64,000 nt of DNA, taken from contig CAAFVD010000023.1 of NCBI GenBank assembly GCA_900766355.1, forward strand, positions 50,737-114,736, in the 5' to 3' direction. The notes below the pieces were generated by a model. It saw only the letters and a program-made list of their open reading frames with translations. It was not told the DNA's origin and ran no database searches. Shown here piece after piece: positions 35,118-44,083 of the stretch (its first letter is position 1; the number at the start of each line of letters is the position of its first letter). The DNA comes from Candidatus Gastranaerophilales bacterium (GTDB taxonomy: Bacteria; Cyanobacteriota; Vampirovibrionia; Gastranaerophilales; Gastranaerophilaceae). The translations under genes and the position numbers were made by a program.

Positions 35118-36191
35118 TTACTTAACTAACCTACACTTCTTTCGTAAAAAATCAATAACACGAAAAACTCGTTTTTTGAATTTTAGGATATAATTTAAGC
35201 TTATAACACAACCGACACAGTTGGTTAAAATATAATCAGCATTTGTTTTTGTAATATTTTCTTTTTTAGAGGTCATAAGTTGTTTGGAAGTTTGTGTTTG
35301 TTTTGTTAGTCCTGCAAATCCACAACACTCATTTTTATCTTCTAATTCTTTGTATTCAATATTTTTTATTTGAGTAATAATATTCTCGACTCCACCATGA
35401 CAAGGAGTATGATAAGTGACAGAACAAGGCTTTTTAGCCTCAAATAATATATTATTTTCTTCTATTAAGCCATAAATTGTTTTGAATTGTATATGTTCAA
35501 ATTTTTTCTTAATTTCATCATCAGCATATTTGATATACTGCTTCCAAGTCCATTCACAACTGGCACAATCTGTCACAATATAATCAAAATCTAGGTTTCG
35601 GATTTTCTCTAAATTCTCTTTCATTTGTTCTTCAAATCGTGTTGTATTACCAGCTGAAAGAAATGGCAAACCACAACAATTAAAATCTACATTTAACGGT
35701 TGGATTTGCATTGTATTCAAAAGTTCTTTTGCATAATCAGATGTTTTGGGATTAATTGCCTCAACACAACCTCCAAAATAAATAGCTTTTTTTTCAAATT
35801 TTTTGTTAAATCTTTTCTTTCTGCCAAGTAAGTTTTTTACAAGATTTAGAGCCGTATTGAATATTAATTTGGATTGCAATATGGACATTATTTTACCTTC
35901 GAATGATTGTTTAAAGTATTCTGCCTTTGCAGAAAGAATAACCTCAACAATGTCAATTTCAGAAGGACAAAAATCTGAACATTTACCACATTTTAGGCAA
36001 GTATCTAAATATTTGTTGATGTTTTTGTTCATTTTCAAATCGCCATTTATTACACCTCTAAGCATAATAAATTGCCCACGAGATACTGCACACTCGTTGC
36101 CAGTTGTTTGATAAGCAGGACAAACAGATTGACACAAGCCACATTTAGAACATTTGTGTATAATTTCTTTGTATTCGTCTAATTTTTTCAT
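35118..36191 (-). CDS. (Fe-S)-binding oxidoreductase subunit (GlcF/HdrD-like, CCG domains)
   Basis: 357 residues. Two [4Fe-4S] ferredoxin motifs (CSKCGLCQSVCP and CLKCGKCSDFCP) are followed by two CCG cysteine domains (FNCCGLPFLSAG and NECCGFAG, with DCASCEW and NCVGC). This is the architecture of the glycolate oxidase Fe-S subunit and heterodisulfide reductase D. No flavin-containing partner (GlcD) is adjacent, so the redox partner is unknown. It lies 2 bp after glmU, an unusual partner. Confidence 0.88.
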   Translation of the reverse strand: MKKLDEYKEIIHKCSKCGLCQSVCPAYQTTGNECAVSRGQFIMLRGVINGDLKMNKNINKYLDTCLKCGKCSDFCPSEIDIVEVILSAKAEYFKQSFEGKIMSILQSKLIFNTALNLVKNLLGRKKRFNKKFEKKAIYFGGCVEAINPKTSDYAKELLNTMQIQPLNVDFNCCGLPFLSAGNTTRFEEQMKENLEKIRNLDFDYIVTDCASCEWTWKQYIKYADDEIKKKFEHIQFKTIYGLIEENNILFEAKKPCSVTYHTPCHGGVENIITQIKNIEYKELEDKNECCGFAGLTKQTQTSKQLMTSKKENITKTNADYILTNCVGCVISLNYILKFKKRVFRVIDFLRKKCRLVK

Positions 36192-36193
36192 AC

Positions 36194-37474
36194 TTAACTT
36201 ATATGTTTTTTAACCCAATCAGCAAGAACTTTCATTGGAGAACGAGTAATTGCTAATGACCATTTTGGTACATCTTTAGTAATAACAGATAACGCACCTA
36301 CATTTGCACCTTCTTCAATAGTGACAGGCGCAACCAATACAGAGTTTGAGCCAATTTTTACATCATTACCGAGTGTTGTTTTTGTTTTAGCTTTGGTTAA
36401 CGGATTATAGTTAGCAGTAATTGTACCAGCACCTATATTAACTCTTTCTCCGATTTCTGCATCTCCGATATAACTCAAGTGGCATGCGTTAGTGTTTTTA
36501 TGGATAATAGATTTTTTAACTTCTACAAAGTTACCTACTTTAACTCCGTCTTCTAGTATTACATCTCCTCTCAAATGAGCGAATGGTCCAATTTTGCAAT
36601 CAGAACCGATTTTGTTTTTACCTGAAATATAACAGCTTGGATAAATTATTGTATCTGCACCAATTTCTGTATCTGCACTTATCCAAGTAGTTTCAGGGTC
36701 AACGATTGTAACACCGTTTTCCATGTGATGTTTTAGTATTCTTTGATTAAGCATTTTAGAAGCTTCTGCAAGGTTAACCTTAGAATTGATACCGTATATT
36801 TCTTCGTTGTTTTCAAGAGGGTGAGCATTAACATTCAAGTTGTTTTCATTACCCCATTTTATAATATCGGTTAAATAATATTCACCTTGAGCATTATTTG
36901 TTTTTAGTTGAGAAAATGCAGGTTTAATTTTTGCCCAATTTAGACAATATATACCAGCATTAACCTCTTTTATAGCTTTTTGTTCAATAGTTGCATCTTT
37001 TTCTTCTACTATAGAATTTACTGAGTTATCTGAATTTCTAACAATTCTACCGTAGTTTGTTGGATTATCAAAAATTGCACTCATAACAGTTATATCAGAA
37101 TTTACAGAGTGATGATATTCAACAAACTTTTTCAAAGTATCCGAAGTTACAAGTGGAGTATCGCCACATAATATAATAACTTCGCCATCAAAATCTTCTA
37201 AATAAGGACAAACCATACTAACTGCGTGACCTGTTCCCAGTTGAGGTGATTGAAGCACAGTTCTTGCATTAGAATAATTAGTTTTGATAAAATCTTCAAC
37301 TCTTTCTGCTTGATGTCCTACAATAACAAAAGATTCATCAACAAATCCAGTATTATTAACTGCATCAAGAACATAACCTACAAGAGTTTTATCAAAAATT
37401 TGGTGCAAGACTTTTGGAGTCTTAGACTTCATTCTTGTACCTTTACCTGCTGCTAAAATAACCGACTTAATCAT
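36194..37474 (-). CDS. glmU: bifunctional UDP-GlcNAc pyrophosphorylase / GlcN-1-P acetyltransferase
   Basis: 426 residues, slightly short for GlmU (about 450). The N-terminal uridyltransferase has LAAGKGTRMKSKTPKVLH, and the C-terminal beta-helix has GPFAHLRGDVILE and IGAGTITANYNP, both diagnostic. It makes UDP-GlcNAc for peptidoglycan and surface glycans. GGAGGG precedes the chosen ATG, 11 codons inside the longest frame. The Fe-S gene follows after 2 bp. Confidence 0.93.
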   Translation of the reverse strand: MIKSVILAAGKGTRMKSKTPKVLHQIFDKTLVGYVLDAVNNTGFVDESFVIVGHQAERVEDFIKTNYSNARTVLQSPQLGTGHAVSMVCPYLEDFDGEVIILCGDTPLVTSDTLKKFVEYHHSVNSDITVMSAIFDNPTNYGRIVRNSDNSVNSIVEEKDATIEQKAIKEVNAGIYCLNWAKIKPAFSQLKTNNAQGEYYLTDIIKWGNENNLNVNAHPLENNEEIYGINSKVNLAEASKMLNQRILKHHMENGVTIVDPETTWISADTEIGADTIIYPSCYISGKNKIGSDCKIGPFAHLRGDVILEDGVKVGNFVEVKKSIIHKNTNACHLSYIGDAEIGERVNIGAGTITANYNPLTKAKTKTTLGNDVKIGSNSVLVAPVTIEEGANVGALSVITKDVPKWSLAITRSPMKVLADWVKKHIS

Positions 37475-37619
37475 TTTTCCCTCCATTCTCAAGCTATATT
37501 TTAGCATAAAATAAAACCTTACTACAGTATAAATACTGGAATAAGGTTAAAAGGTGTGTACGTGTATCAATAAATGGATTTTGTATATGTTAAATCTAAT
37601 CTTAACTTCAACTTGAGTA

Positions 37620-39182
37620 TTATGAACCACTGAATGTCTTGAAGGTCATTTCGACGTTCTTTGAGATAACTTTCTTAACGGCTTCCATTTCGGTTTGAAG
37701 TGCGTTTTGTTCTGTATCAAGTTGTTTTAATCTTAATTCAAGAGTTCTATCTTGTTGTTGAATAACTTCTGTTTGTGCGTTTATATCTGCAATACGTTTT
37801 TCATACACTGCAACATCATGGTAGTATGAGTTCATTGCGTCATTATATGCATCTTCATCAGAAACTTCTTCACAATTCAATGTATATGTTATTGAATCAT
37901 CGTCAAACTTAACGGTTTTGAATCTGCCGTTGCCGTCTGTTTCAAGTAAAGCTTTGTTTGTTTCTTTAATTTCTGTATTGATATAACTAGCTTCATAAGT
38001 CGCAAGTTTGTGTTGTGCGTCAATTGGTTTTTCATCAAATAGAGGTGTTTGCATACTATCTACTAAATCATCGTATGTAGTGAATTTTTGAACACCATTC
38101 CATTCAAATGAGTAAATACCAGCTCCGTTATAATCAATAGTACCGTCTGAATTCAATTTAATATATTTAGCAATAGATGAATCAGGACAATCCTTAACGA
38201 TTTGAGCAAGAGCAGCTCTGTCTTTTTCAGATAATGCACCCAATTCTTTTAACTCAGCGTTACCAACATAAGTTGGGTTAAAAGTTGTTGTCATATCTTT
38301 GAACGATGGTGTAGAATATGCTTCAGCTTCTGTTACTGCTGCACCTGTTCCAATGTTATACATTGTGCTATCATCTTTAAAATTGTTTTTAAGCCAATTT
38401 TTTGCTTCTTGTTCTTCCAATCCTAATGCGGCTTTAACAGCATCAATTTGTTGAGTAGTCAAAGTATCAGCTTGAATACCGGCTTCTGTAATATTCAGAC
38501 CTGTTAAATCGGCATATCCATCTTTAAGAGTTTTATTGTTTATCGCATTTTCAAGTTCATCAACCTTTGCAAAGTGCCAAGATGTACCATCGTGATAACC
38601 TCTCAAACTGTTCAAAGTTTTAGTATCAACTGTACCAAATTCATTAGTTTTAATGTAACCTTGATGAACTAAATCTAATATCGCATTTTGAAGTTCTGCA
38701 TCGAATTTATATTGGGTCAAATCATCATATTTAAGTGTATTTCCAGCAGCATCTTTATAAGAATATGATTTATCATCAGCATTATATGTAACTCCACCAG
38801 GAACAGTCAAATTGGTTGTATCTGAACTATCCTTTTTGATAGTAACCTGTGGGTCTGACATCAATTTTTTAGAACCTGTGTAAATGTCCGCATAGTAATA
38901 GTGGTCAACTACATAGTTGTAATCTTTTGTCGAATCTGATAATTGACGCCAGTTGTCTAATACTGATTTGTTATTACCGTCTGTATAAGAGTATTGTATA
39001 GTCGTAAAGTCTGTTTTGTCAGGACAATCGGGTACTGACAAAGCTAACATTTGGTTGAACAAATTTGCACTCTGGTTTGCTAAAGCGGTACGAGCCTGGT
39101 TAATTTGTTGCCCTTCCCATTCGCAGTTAGTTTTTCTTGCTGTTAAGCCCAAGTAACGAGCTTGTGATGCTGCCATACCCAT
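37620..39182 (-). CDS. large structural-type protein with conserved helical ends, lineage-specific
   Basis: 520 residues. It starts MGMAASQARYLGLTARKTNC and continues with a helical segment (QINQARTALANQSANLFNQML). It ends with a coiled coil (DINAQTEVIQQQDRTLELRL, then KQLDTEQNALQTEMEAVKKV). Between lie about 400 residues rich in D, T, S, N and Y. Helical ends around a variable beta-like middle is the layout of flagellins and hook-associated proteins. No signal peptide is seen, and no flagellar or type III gene is nearby. AGGAG precedes the start. The function is not recognised. Confidence 0.65.
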   Translation of the reverse strand: MGMAASQARYLGLTARKTNCEWEGQQINQARTALANQSANLFNQMLALSVPDCPDKTDFTTIQYSYTDGNNKSVLDNWRQLSDSTKDYNYVVDHYYYADIYTGSKKLMSDPQVTIKKDSSDTTNLTVPGGVTYNADDKSYSYKDAAGNTLKYDDLTQYKFDAELQNAILDLVHQGYIKTNEFGTVDTKTLNSLRGYHDGTSWHFAKVDELENAINNKTLKDGYADLTGLNITEAGIQADTLTTQQIDAVKAALGLEEQEAKNWLKNNFKDDSTMYNIGTGAAVTEAEAYSTPSFKDMTTTFNPTYVGNAELKELGALSEKDRAALAQIVKDCPDSSIAKYIKLNSDGTIDYNGAGIYSFEWNGVQKFTTYDDLVDSMQTPLFDEKPIDAQHKLATYEASYINTEIKETNKALLETDGNGRFKTVKFDDDSITYTLNCEEVSDEDAYNDAMNSYYHDVAVYEKRIADINAQTEVIQQQDRTLELRLKQLDTEQNALQTEMEAVKKVISKNVEMTFKTFSGS

Positions 39183-39235
39183 GACAAAATCTCCTATATT
39201 AGTTTACTTTTAGTTTGTTTTTACTTAACTTCTAC

Positions 39236-39260
39236 AATCCTTTTTTAAGGATTTTTTTTT
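39236..39260 (+). terminator. plus-strand terminator-like hairpin in the leader of the 37620 gene
   Basis: AATCCTT and AAGGATT pair around TTTT and are followed by a run of Ts on the plus strand. No plus-strand gene lies to its left; it is 54 nt upstream of a minus-strand start codon. Confidence 0.4.
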
Positions 39261-39377
39261 ATAAGTCAAACATGTTGTCGGTAAAAAATATAATCTCTGT
39301 AATCAAACAAAGAAAAAGTCATATATATAGAGGATAAAAGAATACGATTGGGGATTTTAAAAACATTATTAATCTCT

Positions 39378-39413
39378 TAATGAGATTACTTCGCTGACGC
39401 TCGTAATGGCAAG
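39378..39413. repeat. short REP-like unit
   Basis: AATGAGATTACTTCGCTGAC followed by GCTCGTAATGGC is a variant of the GAGAT...AATGAC repeats at 4451, 25956 and 63345. Confidence 0.5.
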
Positions 39414-39593
39414 GAAAACAGTATTTATAAGATTTTCTAAACTTTGTAACAAAATATTTCATTTTGTACTTTGTAGGGTTGCAGAAAAGTGACATATAGT
39501 AAATAATGAGTATATACATTTACAGAGTAGACTTGGAGAATTTTTTAGAAACGAATACAAAATAGTATTTATTAAAAATGACTTAAAATGCCA

Positions 39594-39838
39594 TGTTGCT
39601 ATTTCAATTGTGTTCTTTTTGAGGAAGGATTCAGTCACAGATGTTACCTATCAGCTGGACAGAAACTCTAACCCTTGTGGTTATACCTGTTCTACCAGCG
39701 AGGACGGGAGCGGAACTCTAAGACCCACAATATCACAAGTATTTACAAAAAACTGCTAAAATTCTACCGAAAGATTTGCTTATGCAAATTGAACGTAAAT
39801 CCGTTCTTGGGGTCGGTCAGATAGCTTAGCAGTTTTTT
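39594..39838. ncRNA. candidate structured RNA, class not recognised
   Basis: A non-coding block clearly richer in G/C than its flanks. A 13-bp perfect inverted repeat (AAAAAACTGCTAA 39747-39759, TTAGCAGTTTTTT 39826-39838) closes a multi-branch fold. Inside are ACCGA/TCGGT and two hairpins (GATTTGC-TTAT-GCAAATT and GAACG-TAAATC-CGTTC). Upstream is TAACC-CTTGT-GGTTA (39669-39683) and a branch around 39618-39669. Both ends of the 13-bp repeat carry runs that would terminate transcription on either strand. It does not match RNase P, tmRNA, SRP, 6S or a riboswitch I know. The strand is undecided; on the minus strand it would be the 3' region of the GH77 gene. Confidence 0.5.
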
Positions 39839-41909
39839 AGTTGTTTGATTCGGGTTCTTTTAAAACTTCTTCCCAATGCTTCATGCTTTGTATAATAGGT
39901 TCTGCCTCAGCATAAGCTTTTTTAGGACTTTTTAATTTTTTCGCTGCAATCATGCCAGCTTTGGATTTTACCGCTAATCCTACAAGTTCTGGCATGTTCA
40001 TGACTGGCACATCTTCTTTTATTAAATGGTTATGATATCTATCGCTATAATCTTCGCTCAAACGAGGTTTCCATGTGTCAGAACTATTATCTCTAGGATT
40101 ATAATTTTTATCTATTCCAAAAACATCAGGGAAATGTACTTGAATATTTTGTGTTCCACGCATTAATTCTGCATACTTTGCCTTCAATCTCATTTGAGGA
40201 TTTCTACGGATATTATCTGTTAATCGTTCACGTTCATTCTCTCTTTCAGGATCTGGACATAGATATCCACCTAAATATTCAGGCAACCAAGCATTGCTTC
40301 CATTATTATGTGGGTCATCAATCCAACTCTGTTTTAAATATCCAGCAGTCGGCATGTTATCATGCGACCCTATCAAGCTCCAATCAGGTTTGGGTACAAC
40401 AGGTTCCCAAATCTCCTGACCTCTATCATCTTTTTTTATTTCCCCGTCTTCATCTCTTACAGGTGTCCAATCAAAACATGTGTTTTGAGTTCTGCTACCA
40501 GTTGTAGTAATAATTCCAGGAAGTTTTTCTTCGTTTTCAAAAACTTGTTTAAACACCCAAGATTGTTCGCCTAAATTTTCCCAAACGGCTTCTTTTGGGT
40601 TAACACCATTATCCTTCATGGCAGGAAGAATAATATTATGCAATACTTTTCGATAATTACCTTTTGGGTCAACCTCGTTTATATTAGATAAATTGCCACC
40701 CCATAATTGACTTCTATCTGCAATATTATAAGTTTTTCCACCATCGGCACTTACAACCATATGAACTGTATTTGCATTATACACATAAGGGTCAACAAGT
40801 CCCATTACATTATCCACACGAACATTTTCAACATTTTCTGTTGCTTTTTTTACTTTGTTATAAAGCAACTGTCCAGATTCACCTAAACTGCCGTCTTCGT
40901 TAAATAGTTTGTTAGGGTCTGGTAATGGATTGTTCCATATTTGTGGAGAGTTACAAGGTCCACCGTATTCTGCACCTATTTTCCAGCCAGACTTGAAGGC
41001 ATCTTCGTGCGCCCATTCATCAGCATAAGAAAAACCTACAAGCAAATCTCCAATATATTTTATATTATCTTTTTGACGTTCAACTTTATCATCTTTTTCT
41101 TGTTTATCTACCAAAAATTGAGTGAATACATACTGATTAATATCATCTTTTGAGCGTTCTTTTATTACATCATATCTTTTTGTGGCTTTGCTATCTTCGT
41201 TTTTTCTCAAAGAAATTAAATGTTTGTCTGTTGGATTATCCCATTTATGAAAATCATCTGTGCCATGAATATCTGATAGAACATGGAAAATGGCATAAGG
41301 TTCAAGCCATTCCTTATTTTCTTGTTTAAAATTATTAAACTCATGATTTAATTTTTCAGCTTTTGGATTTCCGTCAGCAAGTTTAGTTTTAAAATTTTTG
41401 TATGCTCTTTTAGTTAATAATTTAGAAACTTCTTTAGCCTCGTCAAAATCAGACATTTCATAATCTTTGCCACTAGATTCAGGAATTGTATTAACTTTAT
41501 CAATATCATATTTTGATAAAATGTTGGCATAACTATCTTCCATCATTTTTCCAAAATTTAAGAATAAAGGATTTTTTGCGTATATTGATGCCCTATATGG
41601 AGAATTATCACCTTTACAAAGTTCACCATTAGGTCCTAATTGAATACAATTGAATCCGTTAGTTTTTGCAAGTTGGTTCATATCTTTTGCAAAATATGGT
41701 GTACCAACATAATGATTTTTTCTAGCGCCTTTTACATCAGGATAGCATGAGCCATGCATAATAAGGGCTCTGTTTTGAATATCCAAATATTTGAAAGCCT
41801 TATTCATATCAGCTTCCATACGAGGTTTTTCGTCTTCTCTTAATTTACGTTTAAATTTAACTTGAGTAGACATTATATTATTTTGATAGTTTTTAATCCC
41901 TAATTCCAT
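39837..41909 (-). CDS. malQ: divergent GH77 4-alpha-glucanotransferase (MalQ-like)
   Basis: 690 residues. GH77 landmarks are in order: NSPYRASIYAKNPLFLNF, GFSYADEWAHEDAF, QIWNNPLPD, NVRVDNVMGLVDPY (nucleophile region), VWENLGEQSWVFKQVF (acid/base region) and LIGSHDNMPTAGY (third carboxylate). The family moves alpha-1,4-glucan segments in glycogen and maltodextrin metabolism. Spacing and much of the barrel differ from standard MalQ. A basic N-terminal extension (QVKFKRKLREDEK) precedes it. The start is uncertain: the ATG at 41873 is an alternative and neither has a Shine-Dalgarno. It probably shares a transcript with the HlyD gene upstream. Confidence 0.75.
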   Translation of the reverse strand: MELGIKNYQNNIMSTQVKFKRKLREDEKPRMEADMNKAFKYLDIQNRALIMHGSCYPDVKGARKNHYVGTPYFAKDMNQLAKTNGFNCIQLGPNGELCKGDNSPYRASIYAKNPLFLNFGKMMEDSYANILSKYDIDKVNTIPESSGKDYEMSDFDEAKEVSKLLTKRAYKNFKTKLADGNPKAEKLNHEFNNFKQENKEWLEPYAIFHVLSDIHGTDDFHKWDNPTDKHLISLRKNEDSKATKRYDVIKERSKDDINQYVFTQFLVDKQEKDDKVERQKDNIKYIGDLLVGFSYADEWAHEDAFKSGWKIGAEYGGPCNSPQIWNNPLPDPNKLFNEDGSLGESGQLLYNKVKKATENVENVRVDNVMGLVDPYVYNANTVHMVVSADGGKTYNIADRSQLWGGNLSNINEVDPKGNYRKVLHNIILPAMKDNGVNPKEAVWENLGEQSWVFKQVFENEEKLPGIITTTGSRTQNTCFDWTPVRDEDGEIKKDDRGQEIWEPVVPKPDWSLIGSHDNMPTAGYLKQSWIDDPHNNGSNAWLPEYLGGYLCPDPERENERERLTDNIRRNPQMRLKAKYAELMRGTQNIQVHFPDVFGIDKNYNPRDNSSDTWKPRLSEDYSDRYHNHLIKEDVPVMNMPELVGLAVKSKAGMIAAKKLKSPKKAYAEAEPIIQSMKHWEEVLKEPESNN

Positions 41910-41967
41910 ATCTATATAATGTATTAAATATAATTTTTTTTGTTATTTTATGAAGATTTATTTACAG

Positions 41968-43071
41968 TTATTTTGTAAAAGATTGTACTTTTATTTTAGC
42001 AGTTACTTCTGTATCTGGTGGAATATCAAAATCAGAATAGTCTTCAATAAATTCCATTTTTATTTGATAAGCTGGTGTATTTTGCTCTATTACTTGTCCA
42101 TCTAATCCAATCTGAGTTATTTGGTCTTCGGGTTTTACTCGATATACTTTTGCAGTTGTGTCAACAGAAACAACTGAAGCTTTAAATTTTCTGGTTTTAT
42201 AATTTGGAATACGTACTTCTGCATATTGTCCTACTTGAACCTTAGGAAGTTGTTCGGGATTTACTCTTGCAATTACCCAAACTTGTTTTGGAGTCAATGT
42301 ACATAAAACATCAGCTGGGTTTACGATATCACCTTGTGCTACTGATACACTAGTAACAACTCCGTCTTGTGGTGCATAAATTCTTGTTGAAGAAATAAGC
42401 AGTTTAACTTCTTCTTTTTGGTTTTCAATATCTTTTATTGTTTTTTGTACAGATTCAACAGTATCATTTGTAATATCTATTTTTGTTTTATCTATAACAG
42501 GTTTTGGAATTTCTACATTAGGCTCATTAATATCGGACATATTTTTAACGGTATCTCCTAGTGCCATTTTTTTGCGAGCAATATTTTGTTGTGCTAAATC
42601 TTCTGTTTCATATGATTTTGAATAATTAGTAAAATCTTTTGAACCCTTCATATATTGAGGTGGCTTAGAAGTTTCTTCGGGCTTTGGATTCCCGTTTTCA
42701 TCAACTTTTGCCAAATCTTCTGGAAGTGGCGCGTTGGTAAGCATTCTTAATTTTTCTTTGTTTATTTCTAAATCAGTTTCTAATTTTATGAGTTCAGATT
42801 GATAATCTTTTGGGTCAATCTCCATCAAGATATCACCTTTTCTGACTTCTTGGTCTTTCATTACATAACATTGAATAATTTGTCCGCTTGCCCTTGATGT
42901 TACGTTTATTATGTGTCCATCAATAACCGCATCTGTAGTATTTACATACATCAGAGGTGCTAAAAAAAATGTGTAAATCCCAAACATAATAATCGCAATT
43001 AATAACCAAATATCAAGGTTATAATCGTCTATTATATCGTTTATTACTATTTTTAATTCTTGTAATGACAT
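41968..43071 (-). CDS. HlyD/EmrA-type membrane fusion protein
   Basis: 367 residues. One membrane helix at about 20-40 (LDIWLLIAIIMFGIYTFFLAP) anchors it. A split biotinyl-lipoyl domain follows (VTSRASGQIIQCYV and IYAPQDGVVTSVSVAQGDIV), surrounding a coiled-coil hairpin with a long, Pro/Lys-rich insert, and then a beta-barrel domain. Such adaptors link an inner-membrane pump to an outer-membrane channel. No ABC or MFS pump or TolC-like gene is next to it. It lies 36 bp after the 43108 gene. Confidence 0.88.
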   Translation of the reverse strand: MSLQELKIVINDIIDDYNLDIWLLIAIIMFGIYTFFLAPLMYVNTTDAVIDGHIINVTSRASGQIIQCYVMKDQEVRKGDILMEIDPKDYQSELIKLETDLEINKEKLRMLTNAPLPEDLAKVDENGNPKPEETSKPPQYMKGSKDFTNYSKSYETEDLAQQNIARKKMALGDTVKNMSDINEPNVEIPKPVIDKTKIDITNDTVESVQKTIKDIENQKEEVKLLISSTRIYAPQDGVVTSVSVAQGDIVNPADVLCTLTPKQVWVIARVNPEQLPKVQVGQYAEVRIPNYKTRKFKASVVSVDTTAKVYRVKPEDQITQIGLDGQVIEQNTPAYQIKMEFIEDYSDFDIPPDTEVTAKIKVQSFTK

Positions 43072-43107
43072 TTTTTTATCCTATTGAAAGGCAATACACG
43101 TATTATT

Positions 43108-43755
43108 CTAATTTACTTGTTTCAAAATAACAAGCACATCTTCAAGTTCTTGTTTTAGGTATTCTAATTGTTGATTAACATTATCAGGGGCATATATTGC
43201 GCCAGTAGATTCATAAGCTAAGTATTTACTGTATTTTGCAGCTTCACCTCTTAATGTTGCAATTGAGTTGACATGTGTACCTAAAGACATAAGTTTGGTA
43301 AATGATATATAGTAACTTTCGGGTTTTCCTTCGTATTTTCTTCTAAGAGCATCAACATTCAGATAAAGAACATTAGCTTTTGCAACAAAAACCTGTGGCG
43401 AAATTTCGTCCTCTATAGCCGTGATAAGTTGTTCAACAATAGGTATAATTCTTGCAACATCATTTAGGTATTGCGAGTGTTTATCTTGTTTCATTATAAT
43501 ATTTATAAAAGCAGGATTATCTCTTGGGACAGGTTTTAATTGGTCAGGGTCGTCAAATCCTTCTTGTGATTCAAATATCGGAGTGGCTTCTGTTGGTGTA
43601 GATGGTTTAAATTTTTCTGTCACGTCAGGAAGTGTGCCTACATATCCTTTTTTTGTTTGAAAATTCATAGAATCAACCGTATTATCAACTGTTTTGGAAC
43701 ATGTTGGCAGAATGCTAAAACAAATAATAAATATTAATGTTAAAAACTTCCTCAT
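43108..43755 (-). CDS. exported hypothetical protein upstream of HlyD-type gene
   Basis: 215 residues. MRKFLTLIFIICFSILPTCS looks like a signal peptide; the Cys at residue 20 could be lipidated although LPTC is not a good lipobox. The mature part has a proline-rich linker, then helices (about 90-215, ending YLKQELEDVLVILKQ). The start is chosen because TATAAT lies exactly 6 nt before this ATG, the leaderless layout; a start nine codons upstream is possible. It probably works with the HlyD-type protein 36 bp downstream. Confidence 0.65.
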   Translation of the reverse strand: MRKFLTLIFIICFSILPTCSKTVDNTVDSMNFQTKKGYVGTLPDVTEKFKPSTPTEATPIFESQEGFDDPDQLKPVPRDNPAFINIIMKQDKHSQYLNDVARIIPIVEQLITAIEDEISPQVFVAKANVLYLNVDALRRKYEGKPESYYISFTKLMSLGTHVNSIATLRGEAAKYSKYLAYESTGAIYAPDNVNQQLEYLKQELEDVLVILKQVN

Positions 43756-43767
43756 ACAATAATTATA
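43756..43767 (-). promoter_or_regulatory. leaderless -10 for the 43108 gene
   Basis: On the minus strand TATAAT (43767-43762) and TATTGT are followed directly by ATG. There is no Shine-Dalgarno. Confidence 0.5.
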
Positions 43768-43909
43768 CTGATAATTAAACAAAAATCATCATACTGCGTA
43801 TGTAGATAAATAGTGATTATTTCATAATAGTTTTTGGAATTTTTTCGCTGGCGTTTTTAACAATAAATTGACAGTTGCATTTTATAGCAATGATGATTAT
43901 AACTTATGC

Positions 43910-43921
43910 TATTATATATAT
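43910..43921 (+). promoter_or_regulatory. leaderless -10 for the 43922 gene
   Basis: TATTAT at 43910-43915, then six bases, then ATG. No Shine-Dalgarno. The AT alternation makes the box less certain than the others. Confidence 0.35.
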
Positions 43922-44083
43922 ATGCAAATAGAATCTACGATACTTGAATTTAAAAATACAGGTGATTTTTCAACAGAATATATTGAATCACTATTAAAGC
44001 AAAATGATAATGAGCCATTACGTTGGGCAATTGTAGATGTAAATGATAATTATTTTAAGGTAAGTATCGCTAAACTTTTGTAA
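43922..44083 (+). CDS. 53-residue hypothetical protein
   Basis: Reads MQIESTILEFKNTGDFSTEY and ends VSIAKLL; mixed alpha/beta by eye, acidic. It ends 14 bp inside the convergent gene at 44070. The composition is protein-like and the frame lies in an otherwise empty gap, but there is no Shine-Dalgarno, so this is a moderate call. Confidence 0.5.
   Translation: MQIESTILEFKNTGDFSTEYIESLLKQNDNEPLRWAIVDVNDNYFKVSIAKLL

Noticed and set aside
37620..39182. Calling the gene flagellin
   Set aside because: Only the general layout agrees; no flagellin signature and no flagellar neighbours.
39594..39838. RNase P RNA, tmRNA, SRP RNA or TPP riboswitch
   Set aside because: GAGGAAGGATTCAG resembles the SRP GGAAGGA loop region and the RNase P GAGGAAAGTCC element, and ACCAGCGAGG resembles the TPP GCG-AGGGA element, but pairing partners and other conserved blocks are missing in each case.
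39594..39838. 6S RNA
   Set aside because: The block folds into several branches, not one long hairpin with a central bubble.
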